Shown: positions 1 to 12,062 of the stretch, one piece after another
Numbering within the stretch: the stretch's first letter is position 1
Layout: every line of letters begins with the position of its first letter
NCBI GenBank assembly: GCA_030141605.1
Contig: JAQGDQ010000211.1
Span: 208,885-272,884, forward strand
Reading direction: 5' to 3'
Source: Tubiluchus corallicola
Taxonomy: Eukaryota > Priapulida > Priapulimorpha > Priapulimorphida > Tubiluchidae
DNA: 64,000 bases
Position numbers and translations under genes: made by a program
Notes under the pieces: model-generated
Told to the model about the DNA's origin: nothing
Database searches by the model: none
What the model saw: only the letters and a program-made list of their open reading frames with translations

Positions 1-171
1 TACTTTACAATACGTAACTATAAATATATAAAAAAATTGCTTAGCGATGCAGCAAAACAGAGATTTTTTCATTATGCTAACGACTTGGGAATTTTTACAA
101 GTTTTTTTGCTTGTCATTTCGCAAAATGTAGCTACTCACAAAATATAAGAAAGTAATGAATTTTGCTTTAA

Positions 172-791
172 CCCTTATAGGGTCACCGGGGGGGTAAAAA
201 ATTACCCCCAGACCGGTTTTTTGCATTTTGTTGTTTTACCATACGCATCCCAGTAAACCTTTTCTATGACTTTTTCTAAATATGTTTTGTGCACAAAATA
301 CTTTCAGTTATTTATTTTAGGCACATTGTCTCACCACGAAATAAAAGTGAAAATGCAATATGTCGATTTTTTAAAATTGTCGAAACTTTACTTCACTATA
401 ACGTCTATACATTATATGGGCGATGTATCTGATAAAACAAAATGTCAGATGTCTGTATGCTGATGTAGAACTAGTCTAGTAGCAGATAATAAATTCAAAA
501 TAACAATGATTTTTGCACACGCGCTAGCAATATCGGTTGTCTACAGTTATTCCAGCATAGATAAGGGAGCGTAACTAAGTGAATTTAAATTTCGTATTAC
601 TAGTAAGTCACATGTCTTTAAGCAGAGGTATAATGTATCCTATGGTGGTTAGCATAACCACAAATTATGCTGTCGCTCTTTACTAATGAAACACGGCAGT
701 TTATCAAAAGTAATTTACGAATTACGGTGGGGGTAATTTTTTACCCCCCGGTTACCAAAATCGGTTGTAGAAAATCGTGACCATATAAGGG
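172..791. mobile_element. TTAA-flanked MITE, family A copy 1 (piggyBac type)
   Basis: This 620-bp element is flanked by TTAA at 168-171 and 792-795. Its termini are inverted (CCCTTATA left, TATAAGGG right), with a second G/C-rich inverted segment inside. It has no transposase. The same family recurs at 25166-25716. TTAA target plus CCCT ends is the piggyBac pattern. Confidence 0.88.
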
Positions 792-1399
792 TTAATTTCT
801 TAGCAGATGATCGAAAAGTCCTGGGGTCAGTGCAAAATTTTAAAATTTAAAAAGTTTTAAATGTCACCACTCATGAAGTACACCCTATTTGTACACAGTA
901 CAGAAAGGGTACAGGCAGACAGGCAAACAGAAAATTTCCAGACTTTTCTAAGTGTTTTGCAAAATCTCACTCTTCTGGTGCTTTAATAAACTTTAAAAAC
1001 TAGAAACAAGGCGCTTATTCAAAAATAAATAACTAACGTTGTGTTAAACGTATCATTGTGCACAACGTTATTTTTAGACAGCTAACAGCTACAAGGATTA
1101 GTTAGCATTAACTTATATACAATGACAACATTACGTGCTGTTTAAACACGAAAGAACGGAAGCTAGAAATTGCTACATGCATAAATTAATTTTCTGATGT
1201 AAGTTTAAGAAATGCAATAATGCGCAAGATTGTGCTTTTTTATATAATCAGCAATATGGCGAGTCGAAATTCGGCGTTCAACAAAAGAATCCGCTCAGCG
1301 TCATTGCGAAGAGACCAAAACTTGTCTCGTTAAGAAGAATAATTAAGTAACACGAGGCACTCAATTAGTAGAGGTGACTCAGCCACAATGAAGTCCACC

Positions 1400-1555
1400 T
1401 TCTACAAGGTAAACAGCCAGAATTGGCATGGCGAATGAAGCGCCCAGAACGATTACTGAACCGAGGCGGTCACGAACCAACCCATTCACCGAACAGTCTT
1501 GGTGTGGTTTTAGTTCGGTGGCCAAGCAAATGAGTGTGACCACTTGGCTATGCAC
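1400..1555 (-). mobile_element. tRNA-derived SINE fragment
   Basis: Read on the minus strand, it has a box A-like TAGCCAAGTGG (about 1542-1552) and a box B-like GGTTCGTGACC (about 1471-1481). A shared body follows (CCA/GATTCTGGCTGTTTACC), which also occurs near 22810-22840 (minus) and 53940-53965 (plus). Confidence 0.6.
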
Positions 1556-1864
1556 ATCACATAATCACCAAAACAAGGTAAACGGTTTTGCAAACAGGTA
1601 ATGAAAAAGTATTCACATTGCCGGTTATAATTGGGACATATCTTTGGCTATCAATAGGCTATATAACAGATTCAAATACAAGCCACAGATTTAGTTTTCA
1701 AGGTTAAATATAACAGCACTGCAAAACAAAACTAGTCATTTAATGTAAACATCAGCAAAAGAGCTGATCACTTTTTTACAAACCATAACAGTAACAATGT
1801 TCATCTAGTACGATGAAATAAGTATTAGGTTTCTAAAACTAAACTTGACCTAAAAAGGAAATGC

Positions 1865-2105
1865 AAAAAAGCAGAACTAAGCTGGATTTGAACCTGGCAC
1901 CATCGAGTTAAAACCCCGAAATGTTCCAAGTTTTAGACTATCCAGTTTCTTATGATCTTAACACATCTCAAAAAAAATTTTTGACAGGATTATCAAGTCA
2001 TCCTGTATTTCCATGTGTGAACTTACCGAAAACACTAAAACTGAAACCAGATTTGAACCATGGAACCTTAGGTTACAAATGCAGGTCCTGACCGCTAAAC
2101 CAGCA
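1865..2105 (-). mobile_element. Two adjacent tRNA-like sequences (SINE heads)
   Basis: On the minus strand, 2105-2045 has a box A-like TGGTTTAGCGG and a box B-like GGTTCAAATCTG. A second box B-like GGTTCAAATCC occurs at about 1879-1889. Neither folds obviously into a functional tRNA with paired acceptor ends, so a SINE origin is more likely. Confidence 0.5.
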
Positions 2106-2290
2106 ATTATCATAATTACAAAACCTTCCTTTCTTAAACGCTTTCTTTTTCGATCAAGTTTAGTTTCCAAAAGTCAATAAATGCATCATTCGTTTGAATC
2201 AAAAATGTCAAAAGAAAATTATAATTACATATAATTAGTTAAAAAGCGTAATTAGTAAAACTGGAATCATGCTTGAATATTTACCTTTAC

Positions 2291-2374
2291 CTTTTCACCG
2301 CTTGAATAGTAAAAGAAGAGAAGTTTAACAATGTTACAGTGATCTAGTTGCCTCATGATCTGCAGTTCACGATT
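2291..2374 (-). CDS. GSK3: Glycogen synthase kinase 3, exon with the alpha-C helix
   Basis: This is a short 84-nt exon, exactly the length of vertebrate GSK3 exon 3, encoding 28 codons. The peptide begins [18 protein letters not shown] and ends YYSSGEK. It continues directly, in phase 0, from the RFK end of the exon at 4011-4201. RELQIM carries the alpha-C glutamate that pairs with the catalytic lysine. The acceptor is TTACAG (2375-2380 read on the minus strand) and the donor is GTAAAG (2290-2285). Vertebrates have RYFFYSSGEK where this protein has a slightly changed aromatic run. The next exon (KDEVYLNLVLDY region) was not found in 1-2290, so the gene continues past the left edge. Confidence 0.95.
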
Positions 2375-2444
2375 CTGTAACACGTCATAAATTCAACTTA
2401 TCATACTAATAATACTATAACAATGGCAACGGTAACAACAAAGA

Positions 2445-2815
2445 CGACGGACAACAACAACAACAACAACAACGATGGCAGCGACAACCACAACCACGAC
2501 GACTACAACAACAACAACAACAACAACGATGGCGGTGACAACAGCAGCAAAGGCAACAACAACAACAACAACAATAACAACAACAACAACAACAATGACG
2601 GCGACAACCACGATGGCAATAAGGCAATGAAAACAACAAAGACAACAACAATAACAACAATGATGGCGACAACCACGACCACGACGACAATAACAACAAC
2701 AACAACAGCCTTAAGAGCGGCAATGGCAACAAAAAAGACAACAACAACAACAACAACAACGATGATGGCGACAACCACGACAACAACAACAAAAACAACA
2801 ACAACAACAACGATT
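2445..2815. repeat. AAC-type trinucleotide microsatellite with GAC/GGC interruptions
   Basis: This is a long (CAA)n tract interrupted by GATGGC- and GACGAC-type variants. It lies in the intron between the GSK3 exons at 2374 and 4011. The open frames through it are trivial consequences of the period of 3. Confidence 0.95.
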
Positions 2816-3486
2816 TGTTTTTAAGATACACACATTTATATATATATACATGTACCAACAGTGCAAAACAGAAAATTAACATAGTGTTTAACTATAACAG
2901 AACATGACACAACACAACATAAGGTAACATGATAAAAAGATCATAATAAAACCAACGAAGTATACGCATTTGATACACATTCATGACTAAATTATAAGAA
3001 AGAATGTATATTTATAAAGAACAGGTTAAAATACATTTTATGTACACTAAAACATAACGTGAATCATCAACAAAATACGCCTAATCGTTCACAAAAATGC
3101 TGTTTAGAACGACAAAGCCGGAAAAGTTGAGCTAAACGTGTCCAGCTTAGTCATGTGCCTGACATCACTAGAATGGTAGTCCACAAGTTTGGCGCAAAGC
3201 TTGCCGAGAGAGGCCTAAATGCCCTATCTGCCCATCATGTAATGTCACAAGCGTTTCACTCTCTGGACTGGTAATTGGTAAGAAGAGCCGGCTAGTGATT
3301 ATAATAAGCAGGTCACATTAAAAATGTAGCCATGCCTAGAAACGATCTATTAACTATTAACCAGTGATTCGTGACATTTGAGACAATAAATAAGTAATTT
3401 GAATAATAACACGTATGGTTGTAGTGACAGGTAAGGCCGTTTATCAGACTGTGACCTTATAAACTGCTTATGATTATTAACATTGT

Positions 3487-3526
3487 CATCATCATCATCA
3501 ACATCATCATCATCAACATCATTAAC

Positions 3527-3557
<31 letters not shown>

Positions 3558-3703
3558 ACATCAGCATCATCATCATCATCATCATCATTATCACTATCAT
3601 CATCATCACCATCATCAACATCATCATCACCATCATTAACATCATCATCATCATCATCATAACCATCATCATCATTAACACCATCATCATCATCATCATC
3701 ACG
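3487..3703. repeat. ATC/CAT trinucleotide microsatellite
   Basis: About 215 bp of (ATC)n with AAC and ACC interruptions, in the same GSK3 intron. The open frames are period-3 artefacts. Confidence 0.95.
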
Positions 3704-4010
3704 TTCCCATTAAGTATATTGTAGACATTGGGCAGGCAGAATTCTAAAATAGGAAGAAATCTGCCCTCAAGACAGGCAAACACGGCAGTAATGCAGCAAG
3801 AAATTAGATCCTACTGAGAAAATTGCTAATGCAGAAAGGGCAAATTCTGAAGGGCACACATGGCAATATGGGTCACCTTTATTAAAAATGCTCACTACAT
3901 GTATACATTAAATATGCACCTAACAGTAACCAGGAAGATTCGGAACCACTCAAAAGCTAATATAACAGTCAAAACACCAGGCTTATGAAAAGCTACATCT
4001 CAGAACTTAC

Positions 4011-4201
4011 CTTGAACCGTTTATCTTGAAGTACTTTCTTGATAGCGACCATCTCCCCTCCATTACTAAGCTTGGCTTGGTAAACGACGCCAAACGAACC
4101 GTTCCCGATCACCTTGGCATCGGAGTAGGAGACTTCGTGCGGACGATCGGGGCCGGTGCCCGGTGTTGCCACCACGGTCGTTACTTTACCACTATCTTTG
4201 G
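4011..4201 (-). CDS. GSK3: Glycogen synthase kinase 3, exon with the glycine-rich loop and catalytic lysine
   Basis: This internal exon encodes 63 complete codons after two bases that finish a split codon. The peptide runs [14 protein letters not shown]...GPDRP, then [20 protein letters not shown] (glycine-rich ATP loop), and ends [13 protein letters not shown] with the ATP-binding lysine in VAIKK. It is nearly identical to exon 2 of animal GSK3, the Ser/Thr kinase of the Wnt and insulin pathways. On the minus strand the acceptor is a T-run plus CAG at 4202-4204, and the donor GTAAG reads from 4010 down. The 191-nt length and the end after RFK match the conserved vertebrate exon boundary. The first coding exon should lie at higher coordinates but was not recognised. 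Upstream of the shown residues the reading is uncertain by one split codon. Confidence 0.97.
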
Positions 4202-4486
4202 CTGAAAAAATTCATATTTGTTACTAGAAAAAGCTGGAAACAGCCACCAAAAATGGTTTAGCTACTTGCATAGCGACATGTATCCGTCTTCATAATAGAA
4301 ATCGGACGATCAACATAATGATAATGAAAATGATAATTTATTGTAAAGTGCACAAATCTGCAATTATTGTTAATAGATGGCGCTATTATACAGGTCTACA
4401 ATAAGAATGTCTGCAGTAGGATTCAAGCACACGATAAATATTCACTACTTAATTAAGCAACTAATTAAAACATTTAGGAAAAGTAC

Positions 4487-5155
4487 AGGACAAGAAAAGG
4501 GGTACCCGAAGTAGCTTTCAGAAAAATCGCCTTAAAAAATTATACAACTTTACAGCGATTTTTGAGTATATCGTGCTCGCGGGTTGAAAGGAATTTTCGT
4601 TTGTTTTCATTTTAAATCTCCTGCAATATTGTTCCGACGGTGCCATTACATGACGTCACTACACCACGTAAATCAGGGGAAGAAAAGACAGTGTTATATT
4701 ATGACCCAAAAAACTTTCCCTGCAAATCTATATTACTTAGCATTTCACTTACCTGCTGGAAAGGCTTATGTAACTCGACTAATAATATAAAATGTTTGTG
4801 CCAATTGGTAAAATGTCGCCGACTCACCCTCCAGGGTGCGCCACTCACTAGTCAAAAATGTACTCTTGATCTTATTGACGAGATACAGTAATTTAAAATT
4901 TTACTTAATCTGTAACATGTACGTTACGAAGGCTCTGATTATTTTTTCAAACTTTACACAATGTTATCAAAACTTGCTTTAAATGACCTACGATTAAAAT
5001 GGCTGTGCCTAACGGTCATCAAAGGGAGTTTAAATTTACACGTTTTATACAGCGTTACGGTCGATGCAAGCCCTGCATACGAAAAGGTATGTAAGTGGTA
5101 TAAAATTCCAAGACGAATTTTTAAGCTTTGTGTAAGTGGATGGTTTTCTTGTGCT
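4487..5155 (-). mobile_element. TTAA MITE, family C (minus orientation)
   Basis: The left end AGGACAAGAAAAGGGG and the right end CTTGTGCT followed by TTAA (5156-5159) match the termini of family C. Inner landmarks include TGACGTCA (4651-4658) and CACCCTCCAGGGTGCGCCAC. No transposase is present. The left TTAA is not preserved. Confidence 0.8.
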
Positions 5156-5292
5156 TTAAGACTCTCACTAATTAAACGTTACAGTAAAAAGATAGCTTTT
5201 AAGACTTGTTTTAAAATGGTTAAAATCAGCATTAGACAGCAAGCTAAGTGGAAGTTTATTCCATTCACGTGGAGCTTCACTGGCAAAAGCAC

Positions 5293-5403
5293 GCTCACCA
5301 TACCGAACAATCAAGAGATAAGCCATTGTTGACAAACAATGGCGGTTACTGCAGCAGTGATAAGCCATTGTTGACAAACAATGGCGGTTACTGCAGCAGT
5401 GAT
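5293..5403. repeat. 42-bp direct duplication
   Basis: The unit GATAAGCCATTGTTGACAAA...GCAGCAGT occurs twice in tandem at about 5317-5401, just beyond the end of the family C element. Confidence 0.8.
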
Positions 5404-6139
5404 CATTGTTTATTTTTACCGATTCATACTAATAAATATGTACTGATCTACATATCCATATATGCAGTTTTCATTTTCATAATTGCCGCCGTTCTTAGGC
5501 TGTTTCTTTCAATAAATGGCATTTGGGATGGGTACAAGGTGACGTTTCGGGGTTAATAAAATAACAATTAACTCCTCTGTGACCAGGCAGAATGAAATAT
5601 GCTAGTTTCAACTATAGCTGTGGTGTTGGTTCTATTATTGAGATGACGCCATCTCCACTTTTAAGTTTGAACATTGTAATTGCAACCACTTTACAGGTTC
5701 TACACCAGTGGTCTTCAATCTTTTTTAATGTCGTCCACCCCTAGTGGTGATTAAGTAGAAGCTGTCCACCCCCCACCCCGAAGAAGTCTCATTAACAATC
5801 TCACGTTTTTAATATTTAAAATCTGTGTTTCATATCTCATTTCTATGACTAAGTAAACAGAAGAAAGCAGTTTCTCTTAGTTTTTATTTAACTTTTACAT
5901 ATTCATCCATATATTTACACACCTCATCTCAAACTAAAAGGCTCAAAATACACAAGATAACATTAAGCATGCCATTTAGACGTATTTTCCTTCACTAGAG
6001 TAAAATTGCAAACAATGTTTGCCATATTTGGTACGGTATCAATAAATAATGTAGAATCTACATTATCAATTAGACCTACTTTACAAAGAATATCAGTTTA
6101 CATACAAAAATATTTATATACGTTTGCTTAGTATCGAAG

Positions 6140-6376
6140 ACTGTGCCACAAATGCTCTGACTTTTTCAGACCGTAAGCAATAATATCTAAACTTGCTTCA
6201 AATGACATACTATCAAAATGGCTGTTAGCAGTCATTGCGGGAATTTAAATTTATAAGTTTTATACGGTGTTGTTGCTAATACAAGCCCTGTATGCAATAA
6301 GACTGTACTGTAGGTGATACAAAATTTCAAGGCAATTTTTGTAAGCTTTGTTTCGGTAAAAGGTTTTCTTGTGCTT
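6140..6376 (-). mobile_element. Family C MITE, partial copy
   Basis: This fragment is homologous to the 5' half of family C in reverse orientation and ends CTTGTGCT followed by TTAA (6377-6380), the usual terminus. Confidence 0.7.
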
Positions 6377-7654
6377 TAAAGGTAAGAAACAAACTTTTGA
6401 GCCAAGTTTTAGCATTTAGTGCACTCAAGCTTAATGTTTTAATACCTGCGGCGGAACCAAGACCAAGTTGTGATTACAAAAGGATAATTCTCTAACATGA
6501 GTTGCTAAATTCTTATTTTTCTCGTCTTTGTCTCTCTCTTTTTTTCCATTCAGTTCTGTAACAGCGCATCTTTTTACATATGCTTGTTATCATATGCGCT
6601 GCTGCCGAGCACAGGTGAGAGATAGACCTGCCTAATCAGTTGTCATGGGAACACCGCATTAATCAATAAAGGTCATGCGGATAAGAAAAGACACTGATTA
6701 CGCTGATTAGGTTAGTAGCGGTTAACAACGTTATTAAAGGTGTAAGATGCCGATGTTTCTTTTCTCCTGCTTTCAAGTGCTGCATTATTTCATTCCACGT
6801 AATGCATAACCTTTGAATGTAATTCGATGTTTATTAAAGTGCAATGCGATTGAAAATATACTGATGGACAGTGGCAATTAGTTTTGCAAGAGAGGTATCT
6901 GCCTAGTACCATTTAATCATACAAACATAGCTGTGACATTAAACGTTCATTCTGTACAGGTTTTATTGACAATTGTGCATACAAGCACAAAGATTAAATT
7001 TTTATTCTTCAGAAAGAAATTGTTTTGCGTTTCAATTTACGAAATCATGCACACAGAGTGCATCGTCCGTACTCATCCTACTTGGTCTAACATGCAGGAA
7101 GCCAGACGTTGCCCAGCCAAGATGGCGCAAGTAATCAGATTTATCAAAGCAACCAATCAGATGAATTAAGAACAGCAATAGCTGTGACTTTCCAATAGAC
7201 CGTAAGGCGTAATTTAATAACTCATCAATGCAGATCAGAAAGTTGCTTATTTCACTTATTTTATCTTTCATGTATCTAAAAGTTGATGAATTCATCTTTT
7301 TCCCTCGGACTTTTTAGCTATGGAATTCTCTGCTAGGAAACTCTTTCCCTGAAAACCATTACTCAATTCAAGAACACCATCAGTCACTCAGTCAGTACAA
7401 CCTTCTGTCAGTTGTAAATTTGAGAGTTCTCTTTCTCTGGACATGTTATTTATATCATTACCTTTTCACTGTAACCCCTAATCTTCAGTGACTGTTGGCC
7501 TTTCTTTAAGGTAATTTGTATAAAAAAGTGCAAGGTTTTGAGCAAATATTTTTCTACATTTCCTCAATAAAACTTGTGTTTTAAAACGAATATCAAAAAT
7601 TTATTATCGTTTCTAAATACCAAAATTGAATGTATGATATCCTTTGCATTTCTC

Positions 7655-7850
7655 AATTAAGGTGTGTTTTGGTGAATCAATGGTGCACATTGGGAAGGTG
7701 AGCCACAGACATTTTACCACTTGACATAAACATTAAAAATTACTGAGAATTTTCTTTTCTAGTTACACAAAACTTTCAAGCGTAATGCTAAGTAAATTAA
7801 CTTTGTACGAAAAGTTATATGGGATCTGCTTTAAAATTGCTTTTTCTTCC
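7655..7850 (+). mobile_element. Diverged relative of family C MITE
   Basis: It contains GGTGAATCAATGGTGCACA...GGTGAGCCACAGACATTTTACC and AGAATTTTCTTTTCTAGTTAC, matching the middle of family C and the variants at 20700-21330 and 56400-56860. Confidence 0.55.
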
Positions 7851-7858
7851 CCTTAAAG

Positions 7859-8463
7859 CAGGGGCGTGCAAATTATCTGACTAGCCGGGCCACATTAAAC
7901 TTTCCCGCAATTCCTGCGGGCCACATGCAGTTTGATCAAGGAGCCAAGTCCAGTAGGACCTAATAACGATTTTTTTGCATCCGATTTGCGCACATCATTA
8001 CTACTGCACTACTACACTCAATAAACTATTTTAGAAATTATTAAAATTTATATTAAAACCATATATTTCTACTTTCATGACAGATAGTGGTAATTTCATT
8101 ACAATGCATATTAGTAATGTGTATCACACAGTCTGTGTAGTACAGTGCATATTAATCTGTCTTGACTCGCTTACGCTTTATGACACCTTCGTTTACCATG
8201 ACATATAGCAACAGCATAACAACGATTCTTTTTTTTGCAAAGAGTTAGAAAAAAGTCAGAAATTTTTCTAGAATGTCAGACTTAGATTTTGACTTATTTA
8301 TTCATTTATTTAGCACAATACAACAAAACACAAGTTACACAATTACGAATTAACAATGCATTGCAGTGCTATGAGTCGCGTGGGCCGCACTTTCATTACG
8401 TTGACAAACCTCTTCGCGGGCTGCACAAGATCTCTCGGCGGGTCACAAGTTTGCACACCCCTG
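7859..8463. mobile_element. hAT-type MITE, copy 1
   Basis: The terminal inverted repeats are CAGGGGCGTGCAAA and TTTGCACACCCCTG. The element is flanked by a perfect 8-bp duplication CCTTAAAG (7851-7858 and 8464-8471). It is 605 bp and non-coding. The 8-bp duplication and the CAGGG termini are the hAT signature. Confidence 0.92.
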
Positions 8464-9220
8464 CCTTAAAGCACCTTTAAGCGTCTATTCAAAGTGAGTC
8501 AAAACATTCCCCGTGTATTAACATTTATTTTTACTTGATTATAGAAATTAATTTAATGTCTCACGATTTGCTTTCTGCACAAGAAGTTAAAAAGAACTGA
8601 TCGCTTCTGATGTATTTTTAAAATAAGCTTACGTAATTACAAGCATTGTTTATGGTTTCGCTTTCTAAACATTAGTCGGGATGTTTTGTTGTTTCTAAGT
8701 TGGTTGAAGGTGACAGCTAGGAGAGCTGAAACATTCGCAGTGAGTTACGTTATGATGTTTATAAAATCGTTTGTGTTTTGTCAGTGGTAAGTTTTCGATT
8801 CCGACCTAACAATGGTCTTGTGCAACTTAAAATCGGAAAGCAAACAAAAATTAGGAATTTGCGTCTTCGTTTAAAGGAAAACTGGATGATTGTGTAAACA
8901 TGAGTTCAGAATAAAGAATACTCAAAAGTATTGAAAACTACAATAGCTTATCATGAATCAAAGCTTAGGTTAAATAATAATTATCTCGGATACTGAAAAT
9001 TCGTTAAACTTTCAAAGCTACGCGCGGCTCAGTGAATCTACTAAGACTGACAGCGGCACCTTTTGTCACATTCGCGTGGCCGGCAAATAGAAGGCTGTAC
9101 TGTGATAACCATAATCATGAACTGCTTGTGTTAGTTTCTGACGTCATATGACATAGAGCCCATTTTCCTGACATCATGCGTTTAAACAGTAACACTTATG
9201 CAAACGTGCTTGACGCGTAA

Positions 9221-10185
9221 GGCTGCCAGGCCATAGAAACTCATGCTTCATGCCTCACGCTTCATACTTCATACTTCATGCTTCATGCTTCACGGCCCAC
9301 TGGGCCATAGGGGCTCATGCTCTCACGCTTCACACACACACGAGTCTGCGTTGCGCATTCAAAATGGAATCATCTGACGAGGAAGATTTCTTGATTTTGT
9401 TGTGTCTCAGAAGAAGGAAGCGAAAGAGACGGAGAATATGGTGCCGGGAGCATTTTTTGCTCAGAGAATCCAGAGGAGAATTTCAGCGGACATTTCAACA
9501 CCTCGTGGACAATCCTGATGAAGAACTATTTCATAATTACACAAGGATGTCGTACAAGACTTACAGTACATTAAAGTCCCTCGTGCTAGGACATCTGAAG
9601 CCACGCCATTCAAATTGGAGGAGGCCAATCGAAGCAGAACAAAAGCTCATCATAACTCTCAGGTGGTAATTACTAGTCAAAGTATGTTTGTCAGATAAGC
9701 ATGCACTGACATGACCACATAAAAAAGTAGATCTAAACACCCCCCCCCCCCCGATAAAAAAGAAAGGCCACACAAAAATTCCAAAATGTTTTTGAAGGGT
9801 AAAATTTAATTATTTTATGTTTTTCAGATATACTGACATGACCATATAATAAAAACAAAAACCGAAAAACGAAAGTGAAAAATTTGAAAAGGTTTAGCTC
9901 ACAATGTCCCGTTCTAACTCTGATCGTGAAATGAATAGTCCTCAGGACCATGAGCAGTCAAAAAACGCTCTGATATCCAGTCTGCCCCCGGACTCACGTC
10001 TCGAAAAAGTGAACATGTTCACTTCTAGCTTCACGCGTGAGTCGTGAAGCTTGAAGTGTGAGGCGTGAGCGGAGGTCTATGGCGCACCGCAAATAAGATT
10101 ACGTTTGTTCATTTTTCCACTCACGCGTTTAGACGTGAAGCATGAGCGTGAGGCATGAAGCGTGAGTTTCTATGGCCTGGCAGCC
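9221..10185 (+). mobile_element. Deleted PIF/Harbinger element with TAA target duplications
   Basis: The terminal inverted repeats are GGCTGCCAGGCCATAGAAAC and the same inverted (ends GGCCTGGCAGCC). The element is flanked by TAA at 9218-9220 and 10186-10188. Both ends carry short repeats of the CATGCTTCACG type. A transposase N-terminal fragment survives at 9364-9669. The 3-bp TAA duplication and the coding remnant identify the superfamily. Confidence 0.93.
9364..9669 (+). pseudogene. PIF/Harbinger transposase, N-terminal fragment
   Basis: A 101-codon reading frame begins at ATG 9364. It is acidic at first (MESSDEED), then very basic (LRRRKRKRRRIW), and continues with FHNYTRMSYKTYSTL and the RPIEAEQKLIITLRW segment. 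This is the usual opening of the nuclease (DDE_4-type) transposase of Harbinger elements. The frame stops there and the DDE catalytic part is missing, so it is not functional. It lies inside the TAA-flanked element and reads away from its left end. Confidence 0.85.
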
Positions 10186-10366
10186 TAAGGGAAGATGCCT
10201 GCCATTGCACAAGCACTTTCTGACATAAGTAATAGCTGTGTTCGGTTGCCGTTAATTAACTTTCTAAGCTAATTATTCAAATATAAGAAACAATTGCTAA
10301 CTTTTATAGGCAAGAAAATGTATATTTTGGGAACTAAATTAAACAATCGTCCGGTCTTCCTTTAAA

Positions 10367-11559
10367 AGAGATTCATAAACCCAAAGCGAATAATTTAAAC
10401 TTTGTCAGCAAATATTATCCTTAGGCACAAAAAATTTCAAACAATCTGCAAACAAACGGTTGATTACGTAAGTGTAAGTAGCAAATACCAATCAACTTTT
10501 ATTAGAAGTCGGGAATAAGAAAGCTCTTTTAAGTTGGCAAGCAATTTGGGGCAATTCATAACAGACAAACCACATGGTACTACTTAACAAGATTAGTCTG
10601 ACGGGGGAATACTCCAGCCATCCGGTATGAGCTGCACTAGGAATAAGATTAAATAAACAGCTAGCTATGCAATTTCCATAGTAGTCGTAGTCACAAAATT
10701 GCAAATGATTAACTCGCTACAATGGTTTAAAACAGGTGTGCTAAAAACCAAAAATAGTTATGCAATTATGAATTAGAAAAAAGAGCTTACCCGTTCATAT
10801 CTTATGCAGACCTATTTTTTATTTTATTTTGTGTTTGGCGCACAGAAACCAGAATCCAGCACTGAATGATAGGGTCTTCATAATGTGAATGTCTGTGGCA
10901 AGACTAGTTTGCTAGGACTGGCAATGTGACTCATTATGAAATCCAAACTTTTAAGATTAGCTACTGAATAGCCAGAATCAGCAGGGAAAATGAAACTGTG
11001 CAGAATGAGTATTATAAAACTGGGCATTCATCTATCCATTTATTGAGCAGCATCGGCATTGCTCAACTTTCGTTGTAAAGCTCACTGCGTGACTATATGG
11101 TCATTTGCTTCAAGTGAAATATTTAATAACTGACAGGTATACTATCCATTTTAAGAAATAAGACTGTGTTAAAAATATATGTTTCTGATTTAGCAAACAA
11201 TTACATACTGATATACATGTTGTGCTGATTCGTCACATGGCCAACTTTAGTCAACTCATTAGTCGAGTTACCAAAAATTGCAGGCACGTGTGCGATAAAT
11301 AATTTTACTCACGACAAATCAACTGCAGGCAAACAAAAGCTCTATTAGTTTCCCAACTTCCTGCAAGGTCAAAAACACGTGCACCGAAAAACAAGAGTTT
11401 CAGTTGTTTGATTACAAACGTGCATGTGACATTATACAAATAATGCCTAGTTTGTGGGCAATAGTGCAAATACCAGCTCGACGACTTGTCACCATGCAGT
11501 GGCGGTTTTTCCCCGAAGTCTACGACAAATCGTGTTAGTCTCATACGATTTTGATTTGA
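10367..11559. other. No gene recognised
   Basis: AT-rich sequence. Both strands carry only short open frames without recognisable motifs. A minus-strand open stretch at 11305-11544 resembles no family known to me. Confidence 0.6.
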
Positions 11560-12058
11560 ATTTGAAGGGGAAGAGAAGGCAACGTCCCAAAAAACTTTCT
11601 ATGTAAAGCTATGTTACTTAGCACTACAGTTATCTGTTTGAAAGACTTATGTAACTTGAAAAGAAAATTCTTAATAAATTAGAATGTTTGTGCCAATTTG
11701 TAAAATGTCGCTGACTCACTTTCCCAATGTGCAGTACTCAATAAAAAGCCGATTTTTAATCTTGTTGACAAGATACAATAATTTAGAATTTTGCTTAGTT
11801 AACGAAGAATGCAATACAACTGCTCAGATTTTTTTTCAGACTTTATCTAATGCTATCTAAACTTGTTCCCAATGACTTATCATCAAAATGGTTGTATCTC
11901 ACGGTTATTGCTGGAATTTAAATTTACAAAATTTATACAGCGTTACTGTTAACACAAGTTCTGTATGGAATAAGACCAATATGGACTCATGTAAGTGATG
12001 CAAATTTTTAAAACGAATTTTTCAAGCTTTATGTAAGTGAAGGGTTTTCTTTTGTGCT
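11560..12058 (-). mobile_element. Family C MITE, partial copy
   Basis: Reverse-orientation homology to family C, from AACGTCCCAAAAAACTTTCT to the terminus CTTTTGTGCT before TTAA (12059-12062). The TGACGTCA segment is missing. Confidence 0.72.
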
Positions 12059-12062
12059 TTAA

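Larger units (their letters stand above)
8875..10361 (+). mobile_element. TTAA MITE, family B copy 1 (contains nested Harbinger)
   Basis: It begins AGGAAAACTGGATGATTGTG after TTAA (8871-8874) and ends with the inverse, before TTAA (10362-10365). Without the nested insert at 9221-10185 it is about 520 bp and aligns along its length with the copies at 34199-34750 and 52685-53227. It carries TGACGTCA at 9139-9146. Confidence 0.85.

Noticed and set aside
2415-2882. Asn/Thr- or Val/Leu-rich frames
   Set aside because: They arise from a CAA-type trinucleotide repeat in a GSK3 intron. The same holds for 3457-3783, 28913-29296 and 60904-61232.
5168-5377. Minus-strand frame (FASEAPREWNKLPLS region) resembling the end of a LINE reverse transcriptase ORF
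   Set aside because: The APREWNKLP-type motif is typical of LINE ORF2 C-termini, but only about 60 residues are present and they overlap a MITE and a duplicated 42-mer. Too short to call an element with confidence.
5705-5800. hAT-like left end (CAGTGGTCTTCAATCTTTTT)
   Set aside because: The terminus looks right, but no matching right end or target duplication was found downstream.
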